Source of the DNA: Bordetella sp. H567
Lineage (GTDB): Bacteria > Pseudomonadota > Gammaproteobacteria > Burkholderiales > Burkholderiaceae_B
Direction of reading: 5' to 3'
DNA: 64,000 bases
Assembly (NCBI RefSeq): GCF_001704295.1
Contig: NZ_CP012334.1
Coordinates: 186,001-250,000 of the forward strand
This document shows, in pieces, positions 10,124-18,281 of the stretch. Within the stretch, counting starts at the first letter, position 1. Each line of letters begins with the position of its first letter. A program made the translations under genes and the position numbers. Below the pieces are notes generated by a model. The model made no database searches. It had not been told where the DNA came from and saw only the letters and a program-made list of their open reading frames with translations.

Positions 10124-10843
10124 ATGTCCGAACCTACTTCCACCCCCGCCATCGCGCCGGATCCCCGCACGCCGTCGATCTTCGCGCAACCCTTTCCCAT
10201 GCGCCTGGCGCGCGCCCTGCATCACATGCGCCTGGGCCGCCCCGTCATCCTGCTGGATGACGACGACCGCGAAAACGAGGCCGACCTGATCGTCGCCGCC
10301 GACAAAATCACCGTTCCCGTCATGGCGCAGTTGATCCGCGACTGCAGCGGCATCGTCTGCCTGTGCCTGAACGACGAAACCCTGGAGACACTGGCCCTGC
10401 CGCCCATGACCGCGCGCAACGAAAGCCGCCATGGCACGGCGTTCACGGTCTCGATCGAGGCCCGCGAAGCCGTGAGCACCGGGGTCTCAGCCAAGGATCG
10501 CGTCACCACCATCCGCGCCGCCATCGCGCCGCACGCGCGCGCGGGCGACGTCGTGAGCCCCGGCCACGTCTTTCCGCTGCGCGCTCAAGCGGGCGGCGTC
10601 CTGGCGCGGCGCGGGCACACGGAAGGCTCCGTCGACCTGGCCATCCTGGCCGGCCTGCGCCCGGCGGCGGTCCTGTGCGAACTGATGAACGACGACGGCA
10701 CGATGGCGCGCGGCGAGGCCATCGATCGCTACGCGGCCAAGCACGGCCTGGTCGCGCTCACCATCGCGGAGCTGGCCGACCATCGCCGCGCCCTGACGGC
10801 GCAACCGGGTGCCACGATGGAGCGCGAGCCGCAGGCCGCTTGA
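10124..10843 (+). CDS. ribB: 3,4-dihydroxy-2-butanone-4-phosphate synthase
   Basis: 239 aa. Converts ribulose 5-phosphate into the four-carbon precursor of riboflavin. The acidic metal/substrate loop [16 protein letters not shown], the CSGIVCLCL strand, [22 protein letters not shown] and [14 protein letters not shown] are all present. There is no GTP cyclohydrolase II domain, so this is monofunctional RibB rather than RibBA. ATG 10124 gives MSEPTS and sits behind the FMN riboswitch leader; the frame is open upstream through the riboswitch itself, which cannot be coding. It converges on the next gene with 8 bp between. Confidence 0.95.
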   Translation: MSEPTSTPAIAPDPRTPSIFAQPFPMRLARALHHMRLGRPVILLDDDDRENEADLIVAADKITVPVMAQLIRDCSGIVCLCLNDETLETLALPPMTARNESRHGTAFTVSIEAREAVSTGVSAKDRVTTIRAAIAPHARAGDVVSPGHVFPLRAQAGGVLARRGHTEGSVDLAILAGLRPAAVLCELMNDDGTMARGEAIDRYAAKHGLVALTIAELADHRRALTAQPGATMEREPQAA

Positions 10844-10851
10844 ACCGCGCC

Positions 10852-11391
10852 TTACGTCCGCGACCCCAGGTCGCGGACGATGCGCGCCAGGCAGGCTTGC
10901 ACATCCCCGGCCACGATGGTCGCGCTGCAGGCCAGCATCAGGTTCAGGTTCATTCCGAAGTCTTCGACCGTATAGCCTTCGGCATCGAGATGCATGCCGC
11001 CATCGGCCGACGTAGCGACCGCCACCTGCTCCACGATGGACGCCGCGACGGACGTATAGGCCCATACCGGTTTACCCAGCGCCACCGCATAGCCGACCTC
11101 GAAGGCCGTGCCGGAATCGGGCTCCGCGCCGCGAAAGGGATTCAGGTTGGCGATGACGCCATCCGCCTGCCGGATCAGCGCCACATTGGCGCGATAGATC
11201 CACGCCGCCAATTCGGGCCCGTCCAGGCCGGCGGGCCCCGCCTTGTCCAAGGGATACAGGCCCTGCAGCCCATACCGGGCACACAGGCGCTTCAGGTGCT
11301 CGCCATGCGCGACCGCATCCGGCCGGAACACGTCGTAGCCCGCCAGATAAAGCGTAAACGGCTTGGGTGCGGGCGAGGATGCAGGGTTCAC
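10852..11391 (-). CDS. Nucleoside 2-deoxyribosyltransferase-family protein
   Basis: 179 aa. YLAGYDVFRP at the N-terminus, ALIRQADGVIANLNPFRGAEPDSGTAFEVGYAVALGKPVWAY in the middle (Asp/Glu pair of the active site) and a C-terminal GMNLNLML match the nucleoside 2-deoxyribosyltransferase fold, which exchanges or hydrolyses the base of deoxynucleosides. Whether it acts as transferase or N-hydrolase cannot be told. It is the last gene of a minus-strand run. Confidence 0.8.
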   Translation of the reverse strand: MNPASSPAPKPFTLYLAGYDVFRPDAVAHGEHLKRLCARYGLQGLYPLDKAGPAGLDGPELAAWIYRANVALIRQADGVIANLNPFRGAEPDSGTAFEVGYAVALGKPVWAYTSVAASIVEQVAVATSADGGMHLDAEGYTVEDFGMNLNLMLACSATIVAGDVQACLARIVRDLGSRT

Positions 11392-11415
11392 TTCAACGCG
11401 GATGAAGGAAGGCGC

Positions 11416-11865
11416 CTAGAACATCGTGTTGCGGTTCGCCGGGTTTTCCGGAATATCCTGGCTGACATCCCAGTGTTCCACGATCTTGCCGTCCCGCAGC
11501 CGGAAGATATCCACGACGGCCTGCCCCGTATCCTCCGGCGACTCCTTCCACAGGTAGTGCACCACCACGAGATCGTCTTCGGCGATCATGCGCTTGATCT
11601 GCGCACTGGCCATGGGATGCTGTTCCAGGTAAGGCTGGTAGAAATCGGCCATGGTCGTCCCGCCATCGCCCAGATACGGATCGTGCTGGACCAGGTTCTT
11701 GTCGACGTACGTCTGCATGGCCTTGTCCACGTTCTTGTCCTGGAACAGCATGCGGAAGAATGCCGTCACCACCGCCTTGTTGTCGGCCGGCGCCGATTGC
11801 GCGGTGCCGCACAGGCATGCGGCCGCACAGAATAGAACGGTGGCGGCGAGGGGTTTGAGCTTCAT
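11416..11865 (-). CDS. Exported SnoaL/NTF2-like protein
   Basis: 149 aa with a Sec signal peptide (MKLKPLAATVLFCAAACLCGTAQSA). The mature part (NKAVVTAFFRMLFQDKNVDKAMQTYV...DLVVVHYLWKES...VDIFRLRDGKIVEHWDVSQDIP) is a SnoaL-like cone fold, usually a small-molecule-binding or aldol-type enzyme. ATG 11865 was chosen for the signal peptide; the frame is open far upstream but only as antisense of other genes. The function is not known. Confidence 0.75.
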   Translation of the reverse strand: MKLKPLAATVLFCAAACLCGTAQSAPADNKAVVTAFFRMLFQDKNVDKAMQTYVDKNLVQHDPYLGDGGTTMADFYQPYLEQHPMASAQIKRMIAEDDLVVVHYLWKESPEDTGQAVVDIFRLRDGKIVEHWDVSQDIPENPANRNTMF

Positions 11866-11939
11866 GCGGATTCCGGACCCATCAATGGAAAGCAGGACGG
11901 CCGCCAGCGGGCGGGCGACGTGCCAGTGTAAACAAAACT

Positions 11940-12872
11940 TCAGCTCGCCTTCTCGCTCTGGCGGTTCTGGTAAACCTGTAGATGCGAATAGGCGACACGT
12001 AAATAGGGGGTGGCGATGCCGGTGGCGGCGCCCCGCGTGATCATATCGCCGACGATGTGGTCCGCCTCCACGCGCAGGCCCTGCCGCAGATCGCGGAACA
12101 TCGATGCGGTAACCGGCGACTCCGTATCGGCGAACAGCTTGCGCGCCGCCGCGTCGGCCTGCGGCCGTACCCGGTAGCCCGAGGCCGCGGATACCGCCTG
12201 GGCTTCCTCCAGCAGTCCCAGCATGACGGCCTGGCCGTCCGCCGTCGATGCGATCTCGCCCACGGTGCCGCGCAACAGGCAGGTTCCCGCTGCCAGCGTG
12301 CACAGGAAAACGTATTTTTCCCAGCAGTCCTGGTGGATGGTATCGCTCAGGCGGCAAGAGAAATCGACCTGGGCCAGCGCCCGCTCCAGCGCCACGCAGC
12401 GCTCGCTGCGCGGTTCCCCGGCGCGCTCGCCAAACACGAAGCCCGCGTACGAACCCATGTGGACGATTTCGCCTTCCGGCCCCAGCGTCGCGTTGATCTG
12501 GCACAGGCCGCCCAGCACCCGATGTGCCCCGAAGCTGTAGTCCAGCACGTCGTAATGCGCCATGCCGTTCATGATGGGCAGCACCACGGATCCCGGCCCC
12601 ACAGCCGGGGTGATGGCCGTCACGGCGCTGGCCAGGTCGTAGGCCTTGCAGCTGAGGACAATGACGTCGTAGTGCCCGCCCAGGTCGTTGGCAGTCACGA
12701 TCCGGGGCCGCACGGTGGCGTCGCCGCGCGGGCTGCGCAGGCGCAATCCCTGTTCGCGCAGGGCCGCCGCGCGCGGTCCGCGCACCAGGAAGGTGACGTC
12801 GACGCCGGCCTGTGCCGCGCGTCCGCCGAAATAACCACCCGTGCCGCCGGCACCAAGGAACAACATGCGCAT
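11940..12872 (-). CDS. 2-dehydropantoate 2-reductase-family oxidoreductase (PanE/ApbA-like)
   Basis: 310 aa. The N-terminal Rossmann motif is GAGGTGGYFGG, followed by KAYDLASAV (the conserved Lys of the family) and PIMNGMAHYDVLD. The C-terminal ApbA domain has a KYVFLCTLAAGTCLLRG segment. The family reduces ketopantoate to pantoate with NADPH, but Alcaligenaceae often carry several paralogues, so a different 2-keto acid is possible. ATG 12872 has a GGAGAAAAAG ribosome-binding site right before it. Confidence 0.85.
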   Translation of the reverse strand: MRMLFLGAGGTGGYFGGRAAQAGVDVTFLVRGPRAAALREQGLRLRSPRGDATVRPRIVTANDLGGHYDVIVLSCKAYDLASAVTAITPAVGPGSVVLPIMNGMAHYDVLDYSFGAHRVLGGLCQINATLGPEGEIVHMGSYAGFVFGERAGEPRSERCVALERALAQVDFSCRLSDTIHQDCWEKYVFLCTLAAGTCLLRGTVGEIASTADGQAVMLGLLEEAQAVSAASGYRVRPQADAAARKLFADTESPVTASMFRDLRQGLRVEADHIVGDMITRGAATGIATPYLRVAYSHLQVYQNRQSEKAS

Positions 12873-13124
12873 CTTTTTCTCCGTCCAGGGGCGCGCGGCG
12901 CGGGCCCGACACCGCCAGGGCCGCATTATGCCGAAGATGGCCACCGCGCAGCGGCGGCGTGGCCGCGCCCCCGCGCTTACGATGCATCGGCGTGCTTGAC
13001 GTACCGCTGAACGCCCGTGCGGGCCAGGCTTGCCGTGACCTTCCCGGCGCGGGGGCCGGCGTGTTGGCCGTCCTGAAGACGGCGCGCGGCATGGCGGCCC
13101 GCCGGCCAAGCGCGGGGCCGCCCG

Positions 13125-13454
13125 TCAGTCGAAAATCTCGTGCCAGAAGGACTTCTTGCGATAGCCTCGGCCATGGCCACCTTCGTAGCGCCGATCGTGG
13201 CCCTCGTAGCGTCGGTCGTGGCCCTCGTAGCGTCGATCGTGGCCCTCGTCGCGATAGGGTCGGCCGGGGCCTTGTGGCTGCGGCGCCGGCGGCGCGGCCT
13301 GGGGGGTGGCGGACTCCTGGACGCTGCGCTCGATCAGCTTGTCGAGCTCGCCACGGTCCAGCCAGACGCCACGGCATTGGGGGCAATAGTCGATCTCGAT
13401 GTTCTGGCGTGAGGACATCACCAGATCGGGTTCTCGGCAAGTGGGACATTTCAT
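13125..13454 (-). CDS. Zinc-ribbon (TFIIB-type) small protein
   Basis: 109 aa. Starts MKCPTCREPD and has a second pair in DYCPQCRGVWLDRGELDKLI: the two CxxC knuckles and WLDRGEL of the zf-TFIIB small-protein family. A Pro/Gln linker leads to three copies of a seven-residue HDRRYEG-type repeat and a basic, aromatic end (RKKSFWHEIFD). Its role is unknown; proteins of this type are thought to bind zinc and perhaps nucleic acid or a partner. The ATG at 13454 has a GGAGAC box upstream. Confidence 0.85.
   Translation of the reverse strand: MKCPTCREPDLVMSSRQNIEIDYCPQCRGVWLDRGELDKLIERSVQESATPQAAPPAPQPQGPGRPYRDEGHDRRYEGHDRRYEGHDRRYEGGHGRGYRKKSFWHEIFD
13181..13258 (-). repeat. 21-bp tandem repeat inside the zinc-ribbon gene
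   Basis: Three full units and a partial one of a 21-bp repeat (plus-strand core CCTCGTAGCGTCGGTCGTGG) encode the seven-residue repeat of the preceding protein. The units differ at one to three bases. Because 21 is divisible by three, copy number can change without a frameshift. Confidence 0.85.
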
Positions 13455-13545
13455 GGCGGTCTCCTGACGTTTTGCTGAACGAAAGTAGACCGGTGTCCGG
13501 CGCGATGGTTCCCGCAACGATGGTGGCGGCCTCAGGAAGCTGGCA

Positions 13546-14454
13546 TCAGCGCGCCCGATGCCAGACCTTGCTCACGGCGCGGATCGCCGCCCAGGCAACC
13601 CATCGGCCGCTGGTCAGGCGCGCGCGCGGCAACCGCCGCATCACTTCGATGGCGATCCCGCCGCGCCGGTGCCATTCACGCTTGCGCACCTGGCTGTCCG
13701 TGCGGCGGCCTTCCAGCCAATCGAACTTGCGCAGGCCCGGCTTGTACACCGGGGGCACGTTGAAGATGAGGATATACGCCAGGCGCGGGCTGTCGGAGGT
13801 ATTCGGTCCGGTGTAGTGCAGCGTGCGCATGTCGTGCACGGTGCACCCGCCGGCCGGCAGCGGCACCGGTACCGCGCTCGCCCGAGGGAATTCGTCGCAG
13901 CATTCCAGGGGATGCAGGCTCTTGTCGTTGCCCGGCGAACGGTGCTTGAGCACGTCATAGCGGTTCGAACCGGGAATGAACTGCATGCAGCCGTTGATTT
14001 CGCCCACGGGCTGCAGCGGCAGCCACACGCTCAGCTCGCGGTACTCGAAATCCGGGGAACGAAAGGCCTCGTCCTGGTGCCATGGCGTTTCGGGACCGAC
14101 GCGCGCGGGCTTGAGCAGCGCGTGCTCGCCGTACAGCGCGGCGTCCGGTCCCAGCAGCTGGCGTGCGATGGCCAGGGCGCGCCGGTGAAATGCGGTCTTC
14201 AGCAGCTCGGGTGCGTAATGCGATGGATCGTGCAGGCTGGGAAAGGTCTGCGGCTTGTTGGGATCGTCGCGGCTGGCGAAGTCGTACTGCGCGCCCTCCT
14301 CGTATCCCACTTTGTTCTCGAACATCCGCATCAGGATCTGGCGTATCCGCGCCACCTCGTCTGGTGGACATATCTCCTCCAGGGAGATGTATCCCCGTGC
14401 TTTGTATTGGGCCGTCGTTTCTTCCGGAAGAAGGTAGTCCTGTTTCACAATCAC
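13546..14454 (-). CDS. Phytanoyl-CoA dioxygenase-family Fe(II)/2-oxoglutarate enzyme
   Basis: 302 aa. The iron-binding HxD is in TPWHQDEAF and the distal His in GGCTVHDMRTLHYTGPN, with the 2-oxoglutarate-binding region after it (SPRLAYILIFNVPP). The family hydroxylates small molecules or lipids. The C-terminal ~60 residues are basic and extend past the catalytic core. Downstream on the same strand lies the zinc-ribbon gene; upstream lies a hydrolase-fold gene 184 bp away. The substrate is unknown. Confidence 0.85.
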   Translation of the reverse strand: MIVKQDYLLPEETTAQYKARGYISLEEICPPDEVARIRQILMRMFENKVGYEEGAQYDFASRDDPNKPQTFPSLHDPSHYAPELLKTAFHRRALAIARQLLGPDAALYGEHALLKPARVGPETPWHQDEAFRSPDFEYRELSVWLPLQPVGEINGCMQFIPGSNRYDVLKHRSPGNDKSLHPLECCDEFPRASAVPVPLPAGGCTVHDMRTLHYTGPNTSDSPRLAYILIFNVPPVYKPGLRKFDWLEGRRTDSQVRKREWHRRGGIAIEVMRRLPRARLTSGRWVAWAAIRAVSKVWHRAR

Positions 14455-14638
14455 GCTCCACGCTGGTCAGACACCCCCGCCAGCCTTGCGGTTAGCGGCT
14501 ATGTATGGATAAGGTATCTTTTGCAAGGCGGAGCAACTATCGCTCGTGATTCCTAGGACGTACGCCCCTCGGTGCTCATGCATAGTGGGGAGAAGCGCGG
14601 CGCCGCCGCGCCGCACTGTGCCGCTTTCGGGCGAGACG

Positions 14639-15508
14639 CTATAGCGGAGTGGGACGCGCGCCGCCGCCCGGATGGGTGACCAGGAAGCTGAACAGGCGGG
14701 CGCGCACCGCCTCGAGTTCGGCGGCGGCTTCCGGCGCCGCAGCGCCGTGCGGCCCCGTCCAGGCGAGCGCGCGATCGCGGGACTCCCGGATGACGGGCAC
14801 ACCCGCCGCGCGCAGGCGGCTGGCATAGGCGCGGCCCTCGTCGCGCAAGGGGTCGTCCGGGCCGCTCAGCAAGAGCAGGGGCGGCAAGCCGGCCAGCCGT
14901 GTTCCCGCCAAGGGCGTCGCATAGGGGTGGCTGGCATCGCAGGGACAGGACAGGTAGCCGCGCCAGCCGCCGGCCCATTCCGTGCCCGCCGGGGTTCCTT
15001 GCGCGCAGCGCACGGAGGCCGTGCCCATGCTGGCATCCAGCATGGGCGAGAACAGGATCTGGCCGTCCACCGGCGGGCCCAGCCGGTCGCGCGCCATGAG
15101 CGCCACCGCCGCCGCGATGCAGCCGCCGGCTTCCTCGCCCGCGACGAACAGGGCCGCGCCCTTGCCGCCCAGCCGTTGGCGATGCTGATGCACCCATCCC
15201 AGCGTGGCGTAGGCGGCCTCCACCGCCGATGGAAAGGGATGGTGAGGCGCAAGCGGATAATCCACCGACAGCACCACCGCGCCGGCATCCGCCAGCAGTT
15301 GGGGCACCAGGGACGGACTATCGACGGAGCCCGACACGAAGGCCCCGCCGTGGAAATGCACCACGAGCGGAGTGGCCCCGGCCTGCGCGCGCCGTCCGTA
15401 GAAACGCACGCGGTGCGGCGGAACAGCCCCGGTGGACGAGGCGGAGGAGGGGGAGGCGCCGCCGTGGCGGGTCGTGCGCCGCGCGGCGATATCGGGATGA
15501 CAGGACAT
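14639..15508 (-). CDS. Alpha/beta-hydrolase-fold protein lacking the catalytic Ser
   Basis: 289 aa from ATG 15508; the frame runs on to another ATG at 15694. It has the oxyanion-hole HGGAF of the hormone-sensitive-lipase group, SVDYPLAPHHPFP, and the Asp-loop LLLSGPDDPLRDEG. The nucleophile elbow, normally GDSAGG, reads GEEAGG, and the segment that should hold the catalytic His reads RDRALAWTG. Seen directly: the Ser is replaced by Glu. Inferred: not a normal esterase. It may be a pseudoenzyme or a decaying gene, although the frame is intact and codon use is normal. Confidence 0.75.
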   Translation of the reverse strand: MSCHPDIAARRTTRHGGASPSSASSTGAVPPHRVRFYGRRAQAGATPLVVHFHGGAFVSGSVDSPSLVPQLLADAGAVVLSVDYPLAPHHPFPSAVEAAYATLGWVHQHRQRLGGKGAALFVAGEEAGGCIAAAVALMARDRLGPPVDGQILFSPMLDASMGTASVRCAQGTPAGTEWAGGWRGYLSCPCDASHPYATPLAGTRLAGLPPLLLLSGPDDPLRDEGRAYASRLRAAGVPVIRESRDRALAWTGPHGAAAPEAAAELEAVRARLFSFLVTHPGGGARPTPL

Positions 15509-15699
15509 GACGATCAGCCGGTGCCCCCGGGAAGTCCGGCGGGGCGTATCAAGGATGGTGCAAGCATAAGAAATGCCCGCGTGCGGATAAACCGCCCCGC
15601 CATGACTTAATAAGTTACCCGCGACGACTAATGCACGCGCATGGACGCCCGCGTGGTATGGAAAAATAGCGCGTTTCACGTCGACTCGCGTCATGCATC

Positions 15700-15984
15700 A
15701 TGCCTGATCCCCACATCGAGACCGTCTTCGTCCAGATCCGCGGCAAAGTCCAGGGCGTAGGCTTTCGCATGGCGACCGTACGCCGCGCGCACATGATCGG
15801 CGCCACCGGCTGGGTGCAGAACCTGGGCGACGGCTCGGTCGAAGCCATGGTGCAGGGCACGCCGGACCAGGTCGACCAGATGCTGGAATGGCTGGGCCGC
15901 GGCCCGCCGGGCGCCGTGGTCAGGGACGTGACGTCGCGCCGCGAATACACCGAGAAGCGCTACCGCCATTTCCAGCAGCTATAG
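15700..15984 (+). CDS. acyP: Acylphosphatase
   Basis: 94 aa, the usual size. The signature strand GKVQGVGFRMATVRRA holds the catalytic Arg, and GWVQNLGDGSVEAMVQG the catalytic Asn. It hydrolyses acyl phosphates such as 1,3-bisphosphoglycerate or acetyl phosphate. It is divergent from the hydrolase-fold gene and converges on the LysR gene. Confidence 0.95.
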   Translation: MPDPHIETVFVQIRGKVQGVGFRMATVRRAHMIGATGWVQNLGDGSVEAMVQGTPDQVDQMLEWLGRGPPGAVVRDVTSRREYTEKRYRHFQQL

Positions 15985-16011
15985 GCCAGGGCCTGTTAAC
16001 GCTAGAAGGCG

Positions 16012-16932
16012 CTAGGGCACGGCGGCGCCGCGTTCGCGCACGATGCGGCGCAGGGCAGACACGAACAGCTGCGCGGAGCGCGACAGCGGCGTATTGTTGG
16101 GCAGCAGCATCTGCGCCTTCACTTCGGTGCTGGGCCGATAGCGCAGCGTCACCACGCCGTGGTCGCGCGGCGCCCACAGGTGAAAGGGGTCGATAATGGC
16201 CGCGCCGGCGCCGGAGCGCGCCAGCGAACACGCCACCGATGTCAAGGTAACTTCCATGGCGATGCGGCGCACCACCCCTGCGCGCCGGAAACTGTCTTCG
16301 ATCAGCGCGCCCAGCGGCTGGGTCTTGCCGAAGGAGATCAGCGGATAGGGGGCCAGGTCCGCCGGCGTCACGGACTGACGTTCGGCAAGGGGACTGTCGG
16401 GATGCACTACGCAGACCAGCTCCGCGGCGCAGACGTCGCTGATGCGCCCCTTCACCATGCGGCCGTCGCGATGATGCAGTGGAGACAGCCCCAACCCGAA
16501 ATCCACGCGTTCCTGCACGACGTTTTCGAACACACCCAGGTTGTCCACGGTGAATACCGATATCTGGATATGCGGCCAGGATTTCTGGAATTCCGCGATG
16601 GTAGGCGACAGCAGATTGTCCGCCAGCGTGGGCACCGATGCGACTTGCACGGTGCCCACCGTCATCTCGCGCATATCGTCCATCAGCCGGTTGACGCGCT
16701 CGATGCTGTCGAAAATGCGGTTCAGCTCGGCCAGGATGACCTGCGTTTCGCGCGTGGCCTGCAGCCGGCCGTGCTTGCGCACGAAGAAGGGGAAGCCCGC
16801 CTGCGTGGCGCAGTCGCGCAGCATGAGGCTGATGGCCGGCTGCGAAATGCCGAGGGCGGCTGCGGCCTCGGTCACGGACCCGTGCACGCTGACGGCACGG
16901 ATGACCTCCAACTGGCGGACGGTAAGCGACAT
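16012..16932 (-). CDS. LysR-family transcriptional regulator
   Basis: 306 aa. The N-terminal winged helix-turn-helix (MSLTVRQLEVIRAVSVHGSVTEAAAALGISQPAIS) is followed by a periplasmic-binding-protein-like effector domain. ATG 16932 has an excellent GGAGGAGACAGG site; an upstream in-frame ATG at 16983 does not. It is divergent from the enolase-superfamily/ABC operon and should regulate that operon in response to its substrate. Confidence 0.93.
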   Translation of the reverse strand: MSLTVRQLEVIRAVSVHGSVTEAAAALGISQPAISLMLRDCATQAGFPFFVRKHGRLQATRETQVILAELNRIFDSIERVNRLMDDMREMTVGTVQVASVPTLADNLLSPTIAEFQKSWPHIQISVFTVDNLGVFENVVQERVDFGLGLSPLHHRDGRMVKGRISDVCAAELVCVVHPDSPLAERQSVTPADLAPYPLISFGKTQPLGALIEDSFRRAGVVRRIAMEVTLTSVACSLARSGAGAAIIDPFHLWAPRDHGVVTLRYRPSTEVKAQMLLPNNTPLSRSAQLFVSALRRIVRERGAAVP

Positions 16933-16946
16933 CCTGTCTCCTCCGG

Positions 16947-16963
16947 CATAAGGCGGGCTTATG
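16947..16963. promoter_or_regulatory. Putative LysR operator
   Basis: CATAAG-GCGGG-CTTATG is a perfect 17-bp palindrome that contains the T-N11-A pattern of LysR-type sites. It lies 15 bp upstream of the regulator's own start, in the divergent intergenic region, where autoregulation and operon control are expected. Confidence 0.55.
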
Positions 16964-17159
16964 TGGAAATTAGTTCGCCCCAATTGATTTTATCTACCCC
17001 GCTCCCTATTCTGGTCCGCAAAACCAGGCGCCGGTGAAAAAACTGTCCGGCCGCGGTCCCGGCAAACGTCCCAGCAAGGGCGCATGGCCAGGGACGGCCG
17101 GGCCACCGAATGGCGCGCCAAGAGGAGACAAGCATGGCGAACCCCATGAGGTGCGGCGC

Positions 17160-18281
17160 ATGAAGATCGTGTCCGTCGCCTCCGAAGTCGTGTCGCTGCC
17201 CTTCGACATGGGCGGGCCGTACCAGCGCTTTGCCGGCGCCTTGTGGGACCGGCTGGACATCCTGCTGGTGCGCGTGGAAACCGAAGACGGCCTGGTCGGA
17301 TGGGGAGAGGCCTTCGGCCACGCCGCCATCCCCTCCACGCGCGCCGCGCTGGATACCATCGTGGCGCCGCTGGTCATCGGCCGGGACGCCGGCGACATCG
17401 CGGGACTGACGCGTTCGGTCCTGCATGCCACCCATCTGCTGGGCCGCAACGGCGCCTACGTCTTCGCCTGGTCGGGCATCGAAATCGCCTTGTGGGATTT
17501 GCTGGGCAAGCGCAGCGGCCTGCCCGTGCACCGCCTGCTGAGCGCGGCCCCCTGCGCGGACCTGCCCGCCTATGCCAGCCTGTTGAACTACAGCGACGAC
17601 GCGCTGGTGGCGCGCAATACCGCGGCGGCGGTGGAGCGGGGCTACCGCCACGTCAAGCTGCACGAGGTCACGCGCAGCGCCGTGCGCGCCGCGCAGGCCG
17701 CGGGCGGCAGCGACACCGCGATCATGCTGGACACCAATTGCGCCTGGGACGTCCCCACCGCGCTGGCCATGGCCGACAGCCTGCGCGGCGACAACATGTA
17801 CTGGCTGGAAGAACCGGTATGGCCGCCGGAGGACACGCATGGCCTGGCCCGCGTGCGGCAACGCGGCATTCCGATCGCGGCCGGCGAAAACGTCGCCGGG
17901 CCGCAGGGCTTCCTGCGGCTGCTGGAAGCGGACGCCCTGGACATCGCCCAGCCCAGCGTCATCAAGATCGGCGGTATCGGCGAATGCATGCGCGTGGCCA
18001 CGCTGTGCCAGATGCATGGCGTGCAGACCGTGCCGCATTCGCCGTACTTCGGCCCGGGCTTCATCGCCACGCTGCATATCGCCGCCGCGCTGCCCAACAA
18101 GCCGCTGATCGAAGTCCTGTGGCTGGACATGGAAGCCAATCCCTTCGATCCCTGGGTGCGCCCGCGCGACGGCCGCGTTGCCGTACCGCAGGGGCCGGGC
18201 CTGGGCTGCGACCCGGATCCCGAGGTGCTGGCGCGCTACCGCGTCGGCGAACGCCACATCATCCGGGAGAAGCACGCATGA
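17160..18281 (+). CDS. Mandelate racemase/muconate lactonising enzyme-family dehydratase (enolase superfamily)
   Basis: 373 aa. The N-terminal capping domain (MKIVSVASEVVSLPF) is followed by a barrel with a Lys in HVKLHEV, metal ligands in DTNCAW, EEPVWPPE and GENVAG, and a general-base His in VPHSPYFGPG. The family abstracts a proton alpha to a carboxylate and usually dehydrates or epimerises a sugar acid. ATG 17160 gives the canonical start. It is preceded by a 9-codon frame (ATG 17134) with its own GAGGAGA box whose TGA overlaps this ATG. It is the first gene of the operon. Confidence 0.85.
   Translation: MKIVSVASEVVSLPFDMGGPYQRFAGALWDRLDILLVRVETEDGLVGWGEAFGHAAIPSTRAALDTIVAPLVIGRDAGDIAGLTRSVLHATHLLGRNGAYVFAWSGIEIALWDLLGKRSGLPVHRLLSAAPCADLPAYASLLNYSDDALVARNTAAAVERGYRHVKLHEVTRSAVRAAQAAGGSDTAIMLDTNCAWDVPTALAMADSLRGDNMYWLEEPVWPPEDTHGLARVRQRGIPIAAGENVAGPQGFLRLLEADALDIAQPSVIKIGGIGECMRVATLCQMHGVQTVPHSPYFGPGFIATLHIAAALPNKPLIEVLWLDMEANPFDPWVRPRDGRVAVPQGPGLGCDPDPEVLARYRVGERHIIREKHA

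Noticed and set aside
10363-11835. A 490-codon open frame on the plus strand through ribB and the next two genes
   Set aside because: It overlaps three well-supported genes in another frame and encodes low-complexity Arg/His/Gly-rich sequence.
13181-13258. CRISPR-like array
   Set aside because: The repeats are contiguous without spacers and lie in frame within a zinc-ribbon gene.
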